DNA of 64,000 nucleotides from Neoroseomonas lacus (GTDB lineage Bacteria; Pseudomonadota; Alphaproteobacteria; Acetobacterales; Acetobacteraceae): assembly GCF_014644535.1 (NCBI RefSeq), contig NZ_BMKW01000012.1, forward strand, positions 62,001 through 126,000, in the 5' to 3' direction. Shown piece after piece: positions 7,801-16,974 of this stretch. Under the pieces are notes generated by a model, which saw only the letters and a list, made by a program, of their open reading frames with translations, had not been told where the DNA came from and made no database searches. Each line of letters opens with the position of its first letter. The first letter of the stretch is position 1. The position numbers and the translations under genes were made by a program.

Positions 7801-9311
7801 TACAGGTCCACCCCCGAATAGGAGCAGTTGAACGATTTGTTGCAGAGCGGGAAGTCCGCGACGATGTTGCCCGCGATCGCTGCTTCCAGCAGCGGCCATT
7901 GCAGCCAGGACGGGTCGCGCAGGAACAGCCCGCGGATCACCCCGCTCTCATCCAGCCGCAGCCAGGCGAAACACTCGCCGCGGAACCCCTCGATCAACGC
8001 ACTGCCTTCACCGGCCAGGGCGGGCAGGGGGGCGAGCGTCTCCCCCGCCGGCAGATCGGCCAGCAGCCGGCGCACTATGCCGATCGAGGCCGCCAGTTCG
8101 GCGACACGGACCCGCACCCGCGCATCGACATCACCGCCGGTCTCGACCGCGATGGTCGGCAACAACCAGTCATAGGGCGCATAGCCCGGCCGCAGCCGCG
8201 CATCGAAACCGCGCCCCGACCCACGCCCGACAAACCCGCCGGCGGCGAAGCGCGCGGCATGGTCGGGGTCGAGGAATCCAGTCCCCACCATCCGATCCTG
8301 CAGGCTGGAATGGCTGTCATAGATGCGCAGCAGCGCCGGCATCTCGGCCTCCACCGCATCGAGCGCGGCCAGGATCGCCGCCGCCCCGCCCGCCGCGATG
8401 TCGGGGGCCACGCCGCCCGGCAGCACGCGGTCCATCATCAGCCGATGCCCAAAGGCCGCCGCGCAGGCGCGCAGCACGCCCTCCCGCAGATACCCGCAGC
8501 GGGCATGCGGGAAGGCGAAGGCCGCATCGTTGCAGATGAAGCCCCAATCATTGAGGTGGTTATGGACGCGCTCCAGCTCCGCCATCACCCCGCGCAGCGC
8601 GACGGCCCGCGGCGGCACCGCCACGCCGAGCGCAGCCTCGACGGCGGCGGCGAAGGCCCAGCCATGCGCCACCGTGGAATCCCCCGACAGCCGCGCCGCG
8701 AAGGCCGCCGCCGCACGCGCCGGCTTGCCAAGCATCAGCGACAGCGTGCCCTTATGCGCATAGCCGAGCCGCGCCTCCAGCCGCACCACCACCTCGCCCT
8801 GGACATGGAAGCGGAAATGGCCGGGTTCGATGACGCCCGCATGGATCGGCCCGACCGGGATCTGGTGGATGCCCTCGCCCTCGACGGGCAGGAATGCCGG
8901 CTGCGGCGCCTCGGCACCGGGCAGCGCGGCGGGCTGGCCAGACATCGGCCCAGCGAGCTCCCACCGCCCATGGTCAAGCCAGGGGCGCAGGTCCACGGCG
9001 TCTTCGGCCGTGAGTCCCCACAGATCACGGATCATGCGCTCGAAACGGATGGCGCCGGGGCGGACAGGAGAGAGCGCGGCATACCGGCCGCCCTCCGCCG
9101 GGGCGGAGGCGAGCAGCACCGCCGCGCTTGCCTCCTCCAGGAAGGCCGCATGCACCATGCCGGGTTCGGCCCAGAGCGCGAGCAGCGCCAGCCCCGGCTC
9201 GGCCAGCAGCGCGGCGGGCAGGCGGGCCCAGGCTTCGGCCGCCAGCAGATAGCGCTCGGCCGGTTGCGCGCCTTGCGGGGCGCCGGCGCGGATGAGGGTG
9301 CTGGCGCTCAT
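7800..9311 (-). CDS. HyfG/NuoCD-like large subunit with degraded Ni-Fe site
   Basis: 503 aa: an N-terminal NuoC-like part (about 1-125) fused to a NuoD/HyfG-like part. In true group 4 hydrogenases the metal centre is held by two CxxC motifs. The first, RxCGxC, is here RLSGDS (Ser209, Ser212); the second, near the C-terminus, is CSYS (Cys496, Ser499). Three of four ligands are therefore serine. Neighbouring landmarks (ARLGYAHKG, ELERVHNHLND) are kept, so this is an intact gene of the Ehr (energy-converting hydrogenase-related) type, not a decaying hydrogenase. ATGA overlap with hyfF. Likely a proton-pumping or quinone-linked module with an unknown electron donor. Confidence 0.9.
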   Translation of the reverse strand: MSASTLIRAGAPQGAQPAERYLLAAEAWARLPAALLAEPGLALLALWAEPGMVHAAFLEEASAAVLLASAPAEGGRYAALSPVRPGAIRFERMIRDLWGLTAEDAVDLRPWLDHGRWELAGPMSGQPAALPGAEAPQPAFLPVEGEGIHQIPVGPIHAGVIEPGHFRFHVQGEVVVRLEARLGYAHKGTLSLMLGKPARAAAAFAARLSGDSTVAHGWAFAAAVEAALGVAVPPRAVALRGVMAELERVHNHLNDWGFICNDAAFAFPHARCGYLREGVLRACAAAFGHRLMMDRVLPGGVAPDIAAGGAAAILAALDAVEAEMPALLRIYDSHSSLQDRMVGTGFLDPDHAARFAAGGFVGRGSGRGFDARLRPGYAPYDWLLPTIAVETGGDVDARVRVRVAELAASIGIVRRLLADLPAGETLAPLPALAGEGSALIEGFRGECFAWLRLDESGVIRGLFLRDPSWLQWPLLEAAIAGNIVADFPLCNKSFNCSYSGVDL

Positions 9312-10744
9312 CCGATCACCTGCGCGGCGGTGGCCAACATGGTCGCCAACCCCAACGGCATGGCGATGCCCAACCCCACGGCGACCAGCAGATGCAGCCA
9401 GACCGGCACCGCCGAGGCTACCTCCCGCCAGCCATTCAGCGCACCGCCGCTGTCGGGTGTCGGTACCCCGAAGCACAGCGCCTGCAGCACGGTGATCAGC
9501 GCCGCCAGCGCCGTGACCATGCCGAGCGCGAGCGTGATGGCGAGCCAGGGCAGCTCCGCCGCCGCCACCGAGAACAGCCGGAATTCCGAGGCGAAGATCA
9601 CGAAGGGCGGCATGCCGGCGATGGCCAGGATGGCGACGGCCAGCCCCCAACCCAGCGCCGGGTGCGTCGCCACCAGCCCGCCGATATCGGCGATCTTCTG
9701 GCTGCCCTTGAGCTGCGCGGCGCGGCCGACGCCGAAGAACACCGCGCTCTTGACCAGCGCATGGCCGATCAGGTGCAGCAGCCCCGCCAGATTCGCCGCC
9801 GGCCCGCCCAGCCCGAAGGCGAAGGCGGCGATGCCCATATGCTCGATGCTCGACCAGGCAAAGAAGCGTCGCGCATCCCGGCGCCGCCACAAGGCCAAGG
9901 CGGCGAGCAGCACCGAAGCCAGGCCGAAGGCCAGCAGGAAGGGGCCCGGCGTGACGGCCTCGGGGTTGGCGCCGACGATCGACTTGGCGCGCAGCACCGC
10001 CAGCATCGCTGCGTTCAGCAACAATCCCGACAGCACGGCGGAGATCGGCACCGGCCCCTCGGCATGGGCATCCGGCAGCCAGGAATGCAGCGGCACCAGC
10101 CCCGCCTTGGTGCCATAGCCCAGCAGCAGGAAGGCGAAGGCGAGGTTCAGCGTCGCCGGGTCGCACCGCGCCGCGACCGCCATCAGCGCCGTCCAGGACA
10201 ACCCGGTCTCCTCGGTCAGCAGCGGCTGCGCGGCGAGGTACAGCACGATGGTCCCGAACAGCGCGAGCGCGATGCCCACCCCGCACAGGATGAAGAATTT
10301 CCACGCCGCCTCGAAGGCCGCCGGCGTGCGGTGCACGGCGACCATCGAGACGGTGGCGAGCGTCGCGATCTCGATCGCCACCCACATCACGCCGAGATTG
10401 TCGGCGAGCAGCGCCAGCGTCTGCGCCCCCATGAAGATCTGATAGGCGGCGTGGTAAGCGCGGCTGCGCCAATGGTCGAAGCCTTCCTGTTCCAGCGTCG
10501 CCGCCGAGAACACCGCCGTGGTCAGCCCGACAAAGGTCGAGACCAGCACGAAGGGCATGTTCAGCACGTCGGTGCGGGTCCAGCCATGCTGCTCGAAGGG
10601 CAGCGCCATCAGTGCCACCGCGAGCAGGAACATCCCCGCACTCACCGCCGCATTCACCACCGTCGCGTGGCGCTGGTTCGGCATCGCCGCCAGCACCACC
10701 GCGCCCGCCCAGGCGAAGAACACGATCACCCATTGCAGGGGCAT
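9308..10744 (-). CDS. hyfF: HyfF-like antiporter-type membrane subunit
   Basis: 478 aa, about fourteen membrane helices, homologous to NuoN/Mrp antiporter subunits that form proton channels. Conserved landmarks include the lysine region GYGTKAGLVPLHSWLPDAHAE (helix 7-8, about residues 210-230) and the later HLIGHALVKSAVFF, both typical of ion-translocating subunits. The ATG overlaps the hyfE stop as TGATG and the stop overlaps hyfG as ATGA. Its intact channel residues suggest the complex still couples to proton or cation movement even though the nickel site is lost. Confidence 0.92.
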   Translation of the reverse strand: MPLQWVIVFFAWAGAVVLAAMPNQRHATVVNAAVSAGMFLLAVALMALPFEQHGWTRTDVLNMPFVLVSTFVGLTTAVFSAATLEQEGFDHWRSRAYHAAYQIFMGAQTLALLADNLGVMWVAIEIATLATVSMVAVHRTPAAFEAAWKFFILCGVGIALALFGTIVLYLAAQPLLTEETGLSWTALMAVAARCDPATLNLAFAFLLLGYGTKAGLVPLHSWLPDAHAEGPVPISAVLSGLLLNAAMLAVLRAKSIVGANPEAVTPGPFLLAFGLASVLLAALALWRRRDARRFFAWSSIEHMGIAAFAFGLGGPAANLAGLLHLIGHALVKSAVFFGVGRAAQLKGSQKIADIGGLVATHPALGWGLAVAILAIAGMPPFVIFASEFRLFSVAAAELPWLAITLALGMVTALAALITVLQALCFGVPTPDSGGALNGWREVASAVPVWLHLLVAVGLGIAMPLGLATMLATAAQVIG

Positions 10745-11412
10745 CAACGACGCTCCCCGCGATGTTCTTCCAGGCTGCCGGTATCGACGGTGTCGAGCCG
10801 TTCGCGGATCTGGAAGGTGATGACGCCGGCGACCATGGCGACCATCAGCACCAGCGCCGCGGTGGACAGTTCCACGACCAGCGGCATGCCGGTGACGCCG
10901 ATGGCGGCGAGGATCAACCCGTTCTCCAGGGACAGCAGCCCGATCACCTGGCTGATCGCGTTGCGCCGCGTGATCATCATCAGCATGCCGAGCAGCACGA
11001 CCGACAGCGCGAGGGCGATGTCCTCGCGCGCCAGCGCCCGCACCCCCTCGGTCGCCGGCAGCACCGCGAGGATGGCGAGCCCGACCAGCCCGACGCCCGC
11101 GATCATCGACGGCCCGATGCCGAGCGCGGTCTCCACCGTGCGGTGCAGGTTCAATTCGCGCACCATCCGGTGCAGCGCGATCGGGATGAGAACGCCCTTG
11201 GCCCCGAAGGCCAGCAGCGCGGTCAGGTACAGCCCCGGCGCGTGCTGCGCATGGGCCTGCCAGGCAGCGGCGAGCGCCAGCAGCGTTCCCTGCATGGCGA
11301 AGGCGTTGATCACCGCCCCGATGCGCCGCTGATACAGCAGAACAAAGGACATCAGCAGCACCGCGCCGCCGAGCAGATGCGCCAGGTCGTAGGTGAGCTG
11401 CCCGAACCTCAC
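10744..11412 (-). CDS. hyfE: HyfE-like membrane subunit
   Basis: 222 aa, close to the usual 216 aa of HyfE, a NuoK-related membrane subunit. The start is a GTG at 11412 overlapping the hyfC stop (GTGA), giving RFGQLTYDLAHLLGG; a much longer open frame upstream is only read-through. Several membrane helices and LSLENGLILAAIGVTGMP (about residues 165-182), a NuoK/HyfE hallmark with a buried glutamate, are present. It lies between hyfC and hyfF in the coupled operon. Confidence 0.9.
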   Translation of the reverse strand: MRFGQLTYDLAHLLGGAVLLMSFVLLYQRRIGAVINAFAMQGTLLALAAAWQAHAQHAPGLYLTALLAFGAKGVLIPIALHRMVRELNLHRTVETALGIGPSMIAGVGLVGLAILAVLPATEGVRALAREDIALALSVVLLGMLMMITRRNAISQVIGLLSLENGLILAAIGVTGMPLVVELSTAALVLMVAMVAGVITFQIRERLDTVDTGSLEEHRGERR

Positions 11413-12368
11413 GTCAGCCCCGTCGAGACGAACAGCAGCACCGCGCCGAGCAGCCCGAGCAGCAAGGCAGCGCCGAGGAATTCCGGCACCCGGAACACCC
11501 GCATCTTGGCGATCGCGCTCTCGAAGGCGGCGAGGCCCAGCGCCAGCCCACCCATCTTCACCGCCCAGGCCGCCAGCCCGACCACCCACCACTGCGGCGC
11601 GGCACCGGCCGGCGCCTGGCCGAGCGGCAGGAATATCGCAGCCAGGAACGCCAGCCACAGCAGCAGCCGCAGGGACGCCGCGTATTCCCACAGCGCGAGG
11701 TGCCGGCCGGAGGCTTCGAGGATCATCGCCTCATGCACCATGGTCAGTTCCAGATGCGTCGAGGGATTGTCGACCGGGATGCGGGCATTCTCGGTCACCG
11801 CCACGGCGAACAGCGCCACCATAGCGAGGCCGAGCGACACGCGCAGCCCCAAGGCACTGTCGCGGAACGCCCCGGCGATGGCATCGAGATTCGTCGTCCC
11901 CGCCAGGATCGCCAGCGACAGCACCGCCACGATCAGCGCCGGTTCGGCGAGCGCGGCGAAGGACATCTCGCGCGACGCGCCAAGACCGCCGAAGGGCGTG
12001 CCGACATCCATCCCCGCCAGCGCCATCGCGACGCGCCCGAGCGCCAGCAGCCCCGCCACCAGGATCAGGTCCGACAGCGGGGCGAAGGCCATCCCCCGCG
12101 CGAAGGAGGGCACCAGCACCGCCGCCGCCATCGCCGCCCCGGCCGCCAGATACGGGGCGGCCAGCGACACCGCGGAGGCATTCTCCGCCATCACCGGCTT
12201 CTTGCGCAGCAGCTTCAGCAGGTCGCGCAGCGGCTGCAGCGGATGCGCCCCGCGCCGGCCCATCATCCGCGCCTTCAGCCAACGCACCACGCCGGTCAGA
12301 ACAGGTGCTGCGGCGAGCATCAGCGCGATGTGCAGCAGTTGCGCCAGGACGGACCAGACCACCGCCAT
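11409..12368 (-). CDS. hyfC: HyfC/NuoH-like membrane subunit
   Basis: 319 aa, about eight membrane helices, homologous to NuoH, HycD and HyfC, which anchor the soluble arm and form the quinone-chamber side of complex I. The cytosolic loop GRRGAHPLQPLRDLLKLLRK near the N-terminus and TENARIPVDNPSTHLELTM (about residues 205-223) are diagnostic, the latter carrying the conserved acidic residues. The start at 12368 follows the hyfB stop by two bases; an upstream overlapping ATG at 12383 is less likely. Confidence 0.92.
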   Translation of the reverse strand: MAVVWSVLAQLLHIALMLAAAPVLTGVVRWLKARMMGRRGAHPLQPLRDLLKLLRKKPVMAENASAVSLAAPYLAAGAAMAAAVLVPSFARGMAFAPLSDLILVAGLLALGRVAMALAGMDVGTPFGGLGASREMSFAALAEPALIVAVLSLAILAGTTNLDAIAGAFRDSALGLRVSLGLAMVALFAVAVTENARIPVDNPSTHLELTMVHEAMILEASGRHLALWEYAASLRLLLWLAFLAAIFLPLGQAPAGAAPQWWVVGLAAWAVKMGGLALGLAAFESAIAKMRVFRVPEFLGAALLLGLLGAVLLFVSTGLT

Positions 12369-12369
12369 G

Positions 12370-14385
12370 CTAATGTGCCCCAAGCCAGGCGAGCAGCGCG
12401 AGCATCAGCACCACCGCCCCGAAGGTCAGGCCGAGGCATTGGCGGATCGACAGCCCGCGCAGCCGCTCCGCCTGTGCCGCCACCGCGTCGCGCCAGCGCG
12501 GGACGGGCCCTTCAAGCGCACTCAGCACCGGGTCGGCGAAGCCGGCCTGCAACACCGCCGCCCGGGTCTCGCCCGGTGCCGGCATCGTCACCCGTTCATG
12601 CGCGCCCAGCAGGCCGGCCCCGAGCATCCGCCGCAGCGGTTGGCCGAAACCGGCGGCGCTCGGCTGGCCGGCGGGGTCGCCGAAGGGGAAATGCGGCGGC
12701 GCGGTGATGAAGCCGCAATCCCAGGCCGGGCCGACCACCACGCCCGCCGGTGCGCGCCGGCGCACGACCCAGACCGCGAGCCCGACCGCCCCGGCGACCA
12801 GCAGCGCGACCGGCACCGGCCAATACCGCGCGCCCCCCTCGGCCGCGCCGATCGCGAACCAGCCGGCCTGCGGTGCCGTGCTGCCCACCATCAGACGCAG
12901 CGCCGGTTCCGCTAGGTCGAGCATGACCCCCGGCAGCAGCCCTAGCAGCACGGTCAGCCCGGCCGGCAGCAACAGGGCATATTGCGCGGCGCCGGTGCTC
13001 TCCTCCGCCCCCGCCGCGCGTGGCGTGCGCGACCGGCCGAGAAACACCAGCCCCCAGAAGCGCACCATCGCCGCCGCCGCCAGCGCCGCCGCCAGTGCCG
13101 CCAGCGCGGTCGCCGCGGCGACCCCCATCTGGAAGGCGATGTCGCCGACCCGCCAGGCCGCGAGCAACGCCTGCAACAACAGCCATTCCGAGGCGAAGCC
13201 CGAGAGCGGTGGCAGCGAGGCGGCGGCCGCCACGCCGGCCAGCGCCGCCCAGGCGGTCACCGGCATGCGGTGGATCAGCCCGCCCAGCCGGTCGAGCCGA
13301 CGCGACAGCGCGCCATGCAGAACCTCGCCCGCCACCAGGAACAGCAGCGTCTTAAACACGGCGTGGTTCAGCGTGTGCAGCAGCGCCGCCGCCGCGGCCA
13401 GCGCCGCCAGCGCCGGCAGGTCCGCCCCGCGAAACGCCAGCGCCAGGCCGAGGCCCATGGCGATCAGCCCGATATTCTCGATGGTCGAACAGGCGAGCAG
13501 GACCTTGGTGTCCTCCTCAAGGTTCGCCCGCAGCGCGCCGATCACCGCCGAGGCCGCGCCGAGGGCGATCAGCGGCGCCCCCAGCCAGAAAGGCTGCGCC
13601 GGCCCCATCAGGTCGAAGGCGAAGCGCGCCAGCACATACAGCGCGACCTTGGTCATCGCCCCGGACATCACCGCCGAGACATGGCTCGGCGCCGCCGGAT
13701 GGGCGAGCGGCAGCCAGACATGCAGCGGCGCGATGCCAGCCTTCGACCCCGCCCCGGCCAGCACCAGGGCGAGCACGGCGGCGGCACGGGCGCCCTCGGG
13801 CGGGGTGTCGCGCAGCGCGGCGAAGGCGACATCCCCCGCGCCACCCGCCAGCACGCCGAAGGCCAGCACCAGGCACAGCCCGCCAAACCCCGCGAATCCT
13901 AGATACATCCGCGCCGCGCGGCGGTTCTCGGCCTGCGCATGGTCGTGCGCGACCAGCGCCCAGGAGGCGACGGACATCGCCTCGAACCCCAGCAGCAGGG
14001 TGAAGCCGTCCGCCGCGAGGATGGTCAGCACCATGCCGGCGACGAAGACCGGCCAGGGCGCCAGCTCGCGCGGCGCCACCGGCCCATGGGCGCCGCCGAA
14101 GGCGAACAGCCCGGCGCAGCCGACCGACAGCCCCAGCGGCAACAGGAACCAGGCCGAGAGCGGATCGAGCGCCAGCCGCGCCGGCCCCCAGGGCGGCCCG
14201 AAGGGCAGGTTCAGCGCCGAAGGCCCGTCCAGCAGCCCCGCCACCCCGCCGGCCACCAGCCCCAGGCCGGCCAGTGCCGTCGCGCCGAAGACCAGCCTTG
14301 CCCCCGATGGGCGGCCGGCCAGCGGCACAGCCACCGCGCCGAGGGCGGCCAGCAACCCGACCAGCAATGCCAGGGCCGTCAGCAT
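12370..14385 (-). CDS. hyfB: HyfB/NuoL-like antiporter-type membrane subunit
   Basis: 671 aa, the first gene of the operon and the largest membrane subunit, about sixteen helices, related to NuoL and MrpA. It keeps the channel motifs: the glutamate region LGFEAMSVASW, the lysines of GAGSKAGIAPLHVWLP and SGAMTKVALYVLAR, and the histidine/lysine of LLHTLNHAVFKTLLF. The start chosen (MLTALALLVGLL) removes a poorly conserved upstream extension to 14463; neither start has a strong ribosome binding site. There is no HyfA, HyfH (NuoI-like ferredoxin), HyfD or maturation protease gene, so the operon has the six-gene make-up of Ehr complexes. Confidence 0.9.
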   Translation of the reverse strand: MLTALALLVGLLAALGAVAVPLAGRPSGARLVFGATALAGLGLVAGGVAGLLDGPSALNLPFGPPWGPARLALDPLSAWFLLPLGLSVGCAGLFAFGGAHGPVAPRELAPWPVFVAGMVLTILAADGFTLLLGFEAMSVASWALVAHDHAQAENRRAARMYLGFAGFGGLCLVLAFGVLAGGAGDVAFAALRDTPPEGARAAAVLALVLAGAGSKAGIAPLHVWLPLAHPAAPSHVSAVMSGAMTKVALYVLARFAFDLMGPAQPFWLGAPLIALGAASAVIGALRANLEEDTKVLLACSTIENIGLIAMGLGLALAFRGADLPALAALAAAAALLHTLNHAVFKTLLFLVAGEVLHGALSRRLDRLGGLIHRMPVTAWAALAGVAAAASLPPLSGFASEWLLLQALLAAWRVGDIAFQMGVAAATALAALAAALAAAAMVRFWGLVFLGRSRTPRAAGAEESTGAAQYALLLPAGLTVLLGLLPGVMLDLAEPALRLMVGSTAPQAGWFAIGAAEGGARYWPVPVALLVAGAVGLAVWVVRRRAPAGVVVGPAWDCGFITAPPHFPFGDPAGQPSAAGFGQPLRRMLGAGLLGAHERVTMPAPGETRAAVLQAGFADPVLSALEGPVPRWRDAVAAQAERLRGLSIRQCLGLTFGAVVLMLALLAWLGAH

Positions 14386-14581
14386 GGACGGTAGAGGAAC
14401 TGCGTCACCGGGAAAGGATACCCCCCGCCGCCGCGCCGCCGCCAGCCCGAGACGGGTTTGCATCGGTGATGCGGCAGGGCTAAGGGGGGCGAATCGTTAA
14501 TCCGGACTGAACTTCACGCGGGGGGGCACAGCGCCATGTGTTGCCAGGGGGGGGCGGTAAGCGCCCCCGTCGCCTACTAGA

Positions 14582-15133
14582 ATGCGCGCATTGCTCGCCT
14601 TCAGCCGTGCCGTAGACGCGGTGAACGAACGCTTCGGCCGGGTCGCCGACTGGATGGTGCTGGGCGCCTGCGTCGTCAGCGCCGGCAATGCGCTGAGCCG
14701 CTATAGCCTGTCATGGTCCTCCAATGCCTGGCTCGAGGCGCAGTGGTACCTCTTCGCTGGCACGGTGATGCTCGGCGCCGCCTATACCCTCAATCGCAAC
14801 CAACATGTCCGGGTCGACCTGGTCTATGGCAGCGTCTCGCCGCGTGCCCGGCTGTGGATCGATGTCTTCGGCATCATCTTCTTCCTGCTGCCGGGCATGC
14901 TGCTGCTGGTCTGGATGACCTGGCCGTTCTTTTGGGAATCCTTCATCCGCGACGAAGGCTCGCCCAATGCCGGCGGGCTGATCCGCTGGCCGGTAAAGGT
15001 GCTGCTGCCGCTCGGCTTCGCGCTGGTCAGCATCCAGGGCCTGTCGGAACTCGTGAAACGTATCGCCGCGCTGCGCGGCATCGACGACCCGGCGACGGCG
15101 CATCTCGCCGAATACCACCGGCCGGAGCAGTAA
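14582..15133 (+). CDS. dctQ: TRAP transporter small permease (DctQ)
   Basis: 183 aa with four membrane helices. Landmarks are the N-terminal helix around WMVLGACVVSAGNALSRY, the LEAQWYLFAGTVMLGAAY segment and the following NQHVRVDLVY, all typical of DctQ, which stabilises the large permease in the inner membrane. It is divergent from the hydrogenase-related operon across about 195 bases and lies four bases before dctM. No extracytoplasmic binding-protein gene (dctP or TAXI type) accompanies it here, so the substrate is unknown, although carboxylates are usual. Confidence 0.9.
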   Translation: MRALLAFSRAVDAVNERFGRVADWMVLGACVVSAGNALSRYSLSWSSNAWLEAQWYLFAGTVMLGAAYTLNRNQHVRVDLVYGSVSPRARLWIDVFGIIFFLLPGMLLLVWMTWPFFWESFIRDEGSPNAGGLIRWPVKVLLPLGFALVSIQGLSELVKRIAALRGIDDPATAHLAEYHRPEQ

Positions 15134-15137
15134 GCCC

Positions 15138-16550
15138 ATGCTGAGTCTCGAGATCATGCCGCCGCTGATGTTCGGCGGGCTGGTCGTCTTCCTGCTGCTG
15201 GGCTTCCCGGTGGCGTTTTCGCTGTCGGCGGTCGGCCTGTTCTTCGGCTTCATCTCGATCGAGATGGGCTTTTTCACCACGGCTTATCTTGGCAACCTGC
15301 CGCTACGCGTCTTCGGCATCCTGTCAAATGAGGTGCTGCTGGCGATTCCGTTCTTCACCCTGATGGGCGCGGTGCTGGAACGATGCGGTCTCGCCGAGGA
15401 CCTGTTGGAAGGCACCGGCCAGCTGTTCGGCAAGATCCCGGGCGGGCTCGCCTATGCCGTGGTGCTGGTGGGCGCGGTGCTCGGCGCGATCACCGGCACG
15501 GTGGCCGCCTCGGTCATCGCCATGGGCATGATCTCCCTGCCGGTGATGATGCGCTACGGCTACGACATGCGCATCGCGACCGGCGTCATCGCGGCCTCGG
15601 GCACCATCGCGCAGCTGATCCCGCCCTCGCTGGTGCTGATCGTCCTCGGCGACCAGCTCGGCAAGTCGGTGGGCGACATGTATGCCGGCGCGATCGGCCC
15701 CTCGATCCTGCAGGTGTCGCTGTTCCTGGCCTTCATCGGCCTGGTCAGCCTGGTCTCGCCGCAGAAGGTGCCGCCGCTGCCGCCCGAGGCGCGGATGGTG
15801 CGCGGCTGGCCGCTGTACTGGAAGGTGCTGAAGGGCATGGTGCCCTCGCTGGTGCTGATGTTCCTCGTGCTCGGCACCATCTTCCTCGGCCTCGCCACGC
15901 CGACCGAGGCGGGCGCCATGGGCGCGATGGGCGCGATCCTGATCGCCATCGTCAATGGCCGCTTCACCTTCGCCCTGCTGCGCGAGGCGATGGCCAATAC
16001 AGGGCGCATCACCTCGATGGTGCTGTTCATCCTGATCGGCGCGACGGTGTTCTCTCTGGTGTTCCAGGGCGTCGACGGCAGCCGATGGATCGAACACCTG
16101 CTGTCGCACCTGCCCGGCGGTCAAACCGGCTTCCTCATCTTCGTCAACGTCTTCGTGTTCTTCCTGGCGTTCTTCCTCGACTTCTTCGAGATCGCCTTCA
16201 TCGTGGTGCCGCTGCTCGCCCCTGTGGCGGCGAAGCTCGACATCAACCTGGTGTGGTTCGGCGTGCTGTTGTGCGTGAACCTGCAGACCTCCTTCATGCA
16301 CCCGCCCTTTGGCTTCGCGCTGTTCTACCTGCGCGGCGTGGCACCCAAGGAAGTGCTGACCAAGGACATCTACTGGGGCGCGCTGCCCTGGCTGTGCCTG
16401 CAGCTGATCATCGTCGGCGTCGTCATCACCTTCCCGCAGACCGTGACCTACTGGATCGAGCGTGGCCCGGGGGTGGACCCGTCCACCGTGCACATCGAGG
16501 TCCCGATGCCGGACAATTCGGATGACGGCGCGGTGCCGGTGTTCCGATGA
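15138..16550 (+). CDS. dctM: TRAP transporter large permease (DctM)
   Basis: 470 aa, about twelve membrane helices, the ion-coupled channel of a TRAP carboxylate transporter. Typical segments are GAVLGAITGTVAASVIAMG, LIPPSLVLIVLGDQ and LGLATPTEAGAMGAMGA (the PTEAGA motif). The C-terminus, rich in charged residues (EVPMPDNSDDGAVPVFR), is a cytosolic or periplasmic tail. It is co-transcribed with dctQ. It is followed by about 420 bases without a protein gene that hold two repeat units. Confidence 0.93.
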   Translation: MLSLEIMPPLMFGGLVVFLLLGFPVAFSLSAVGLFFGFISIEMGFFTTAYLGNLPLRVFGILSNEVLLAIPFFTLMGAVLERCGLAEDLLEGTGQLFGKIPGGLAYAVVLVGAVLGAITGTVAASVIAMGMISLPVMMRYGYDMRIATGVIAASGTIAQLIPPSLVLIVLGDQLGKSVGDMYAGAIGPSILQVSLFLAFIGLVSLVSPQKVPPLPPEARMVRGWPLYWKVLKGMVPSLVLMFLVLGTIFLGLATPTEAGAMGAMGAILIAIVNGRFTFALLREAMANTGRITSMVLFILIGATVFSLVFQGVDGSRWIEHLLSHLPGGQTGFLIFVNVFVFFLAFFLDFFEIAFIVVPLLAPVAAKLDINLVWFGVLLCVNLQTSFMHPPFGFALFYLRGVAPKEVLTKDIYWGALPWLCLQLIIVGVVITFPQTVTYWIERGPGVDPSTVHIEVPMPDNSDDGAVPVFR

Positions 16551-16582
16551 GGCGGCGATAGCGCCGTACAGGGTCGCGATGG

Positions 16583-16641
16583 TTGGAGGGGCGCCGCTCC
16601 TCCAAGCCGCCCCGCCAACGTGCCGGGCGCTTTGGAATGCC
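16583..16641 (-). repeat. Double-hairpin intergenic repeat, copy E (degenerate)
   Basis: On the plus strand it begins with the outer hairpin TTGGAGGGGC / GCTCCTCCAA (16583-16605) and continues through a decayed version of the core palindrome to about 16641. It is in opposite orientation to copy A and retains the outer arm sequence seen in copies C and D. Confidence 0.5.
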
Positions 16642-16890
16642 GTCTTTTGGAATCGGGCGTCGTGGTCGGGATGAATGCCGCGATCCACGCCGGCGCCCGA
16701 CGATGTTCTGCCGCCGGGCCCACGCCGCAATGAAGGTTCCAAGGATCGCTTTGCCGGGAGGCCATTCCGGTGAATTGCCGGGAAGCTTCTCGGGAGGGCC
16801 GGCTCTTGGCGACGAGCAGCACAGGCCGACCGCCTCGATCAAGCATGCCCCGCGCACAGGATCTGGTTCTGGCACTGATCCGGCCCCTGG

Positions 16891-16973
16891 CGCCCGGTGC
16901 CAGATCGAGGTTTCCAAAGGCCCTTAGGCCTTTGGTGGGGTGAGATCTGGAGAGGGGCAAAGCCCCTCTCCAG
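16891..16973 (+). repeat. Double-hairpin intergenic repeat, copy A
   Basis: Order: CGCCCGGTGCCA (16891-16902), core palindrome CCAAAGGCC / GGCCTTTGG around CTTA (16914-16935), linker TGGGGTG, outer hairpin with perfect 12-base arms CTGGAGAGGGGC and GCCCCTCTCCAG around AAA (16947-16973). The core plus flanks (16911-16942) is identical over 32 bases to copies B and C. It abuts the stop codon of the minus-strand aldo/keto reductase and may also act as its terminator. Confidence 0.75.
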
Positions 16974-16974
16974 G

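Larger units (their letters stand above)
16551..16974. other. Intergenic region with an inverted pair of double-hairpin repeats
   Basis: No protein gene is supported here. The stretch contains a degenerate repeat copy in minus orientation (16583-16641) and an intact copy in plus orientation (16891-16973), about 250 bases apart. The interior resembles the shorter interior at 25048-25162 near its left end (both have a TTTGG followed by a CG-rich run and GGGA). It ends immediately after the stop of the aldo/keto reductase gene on the opposite strand. Confidence 0.5.
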
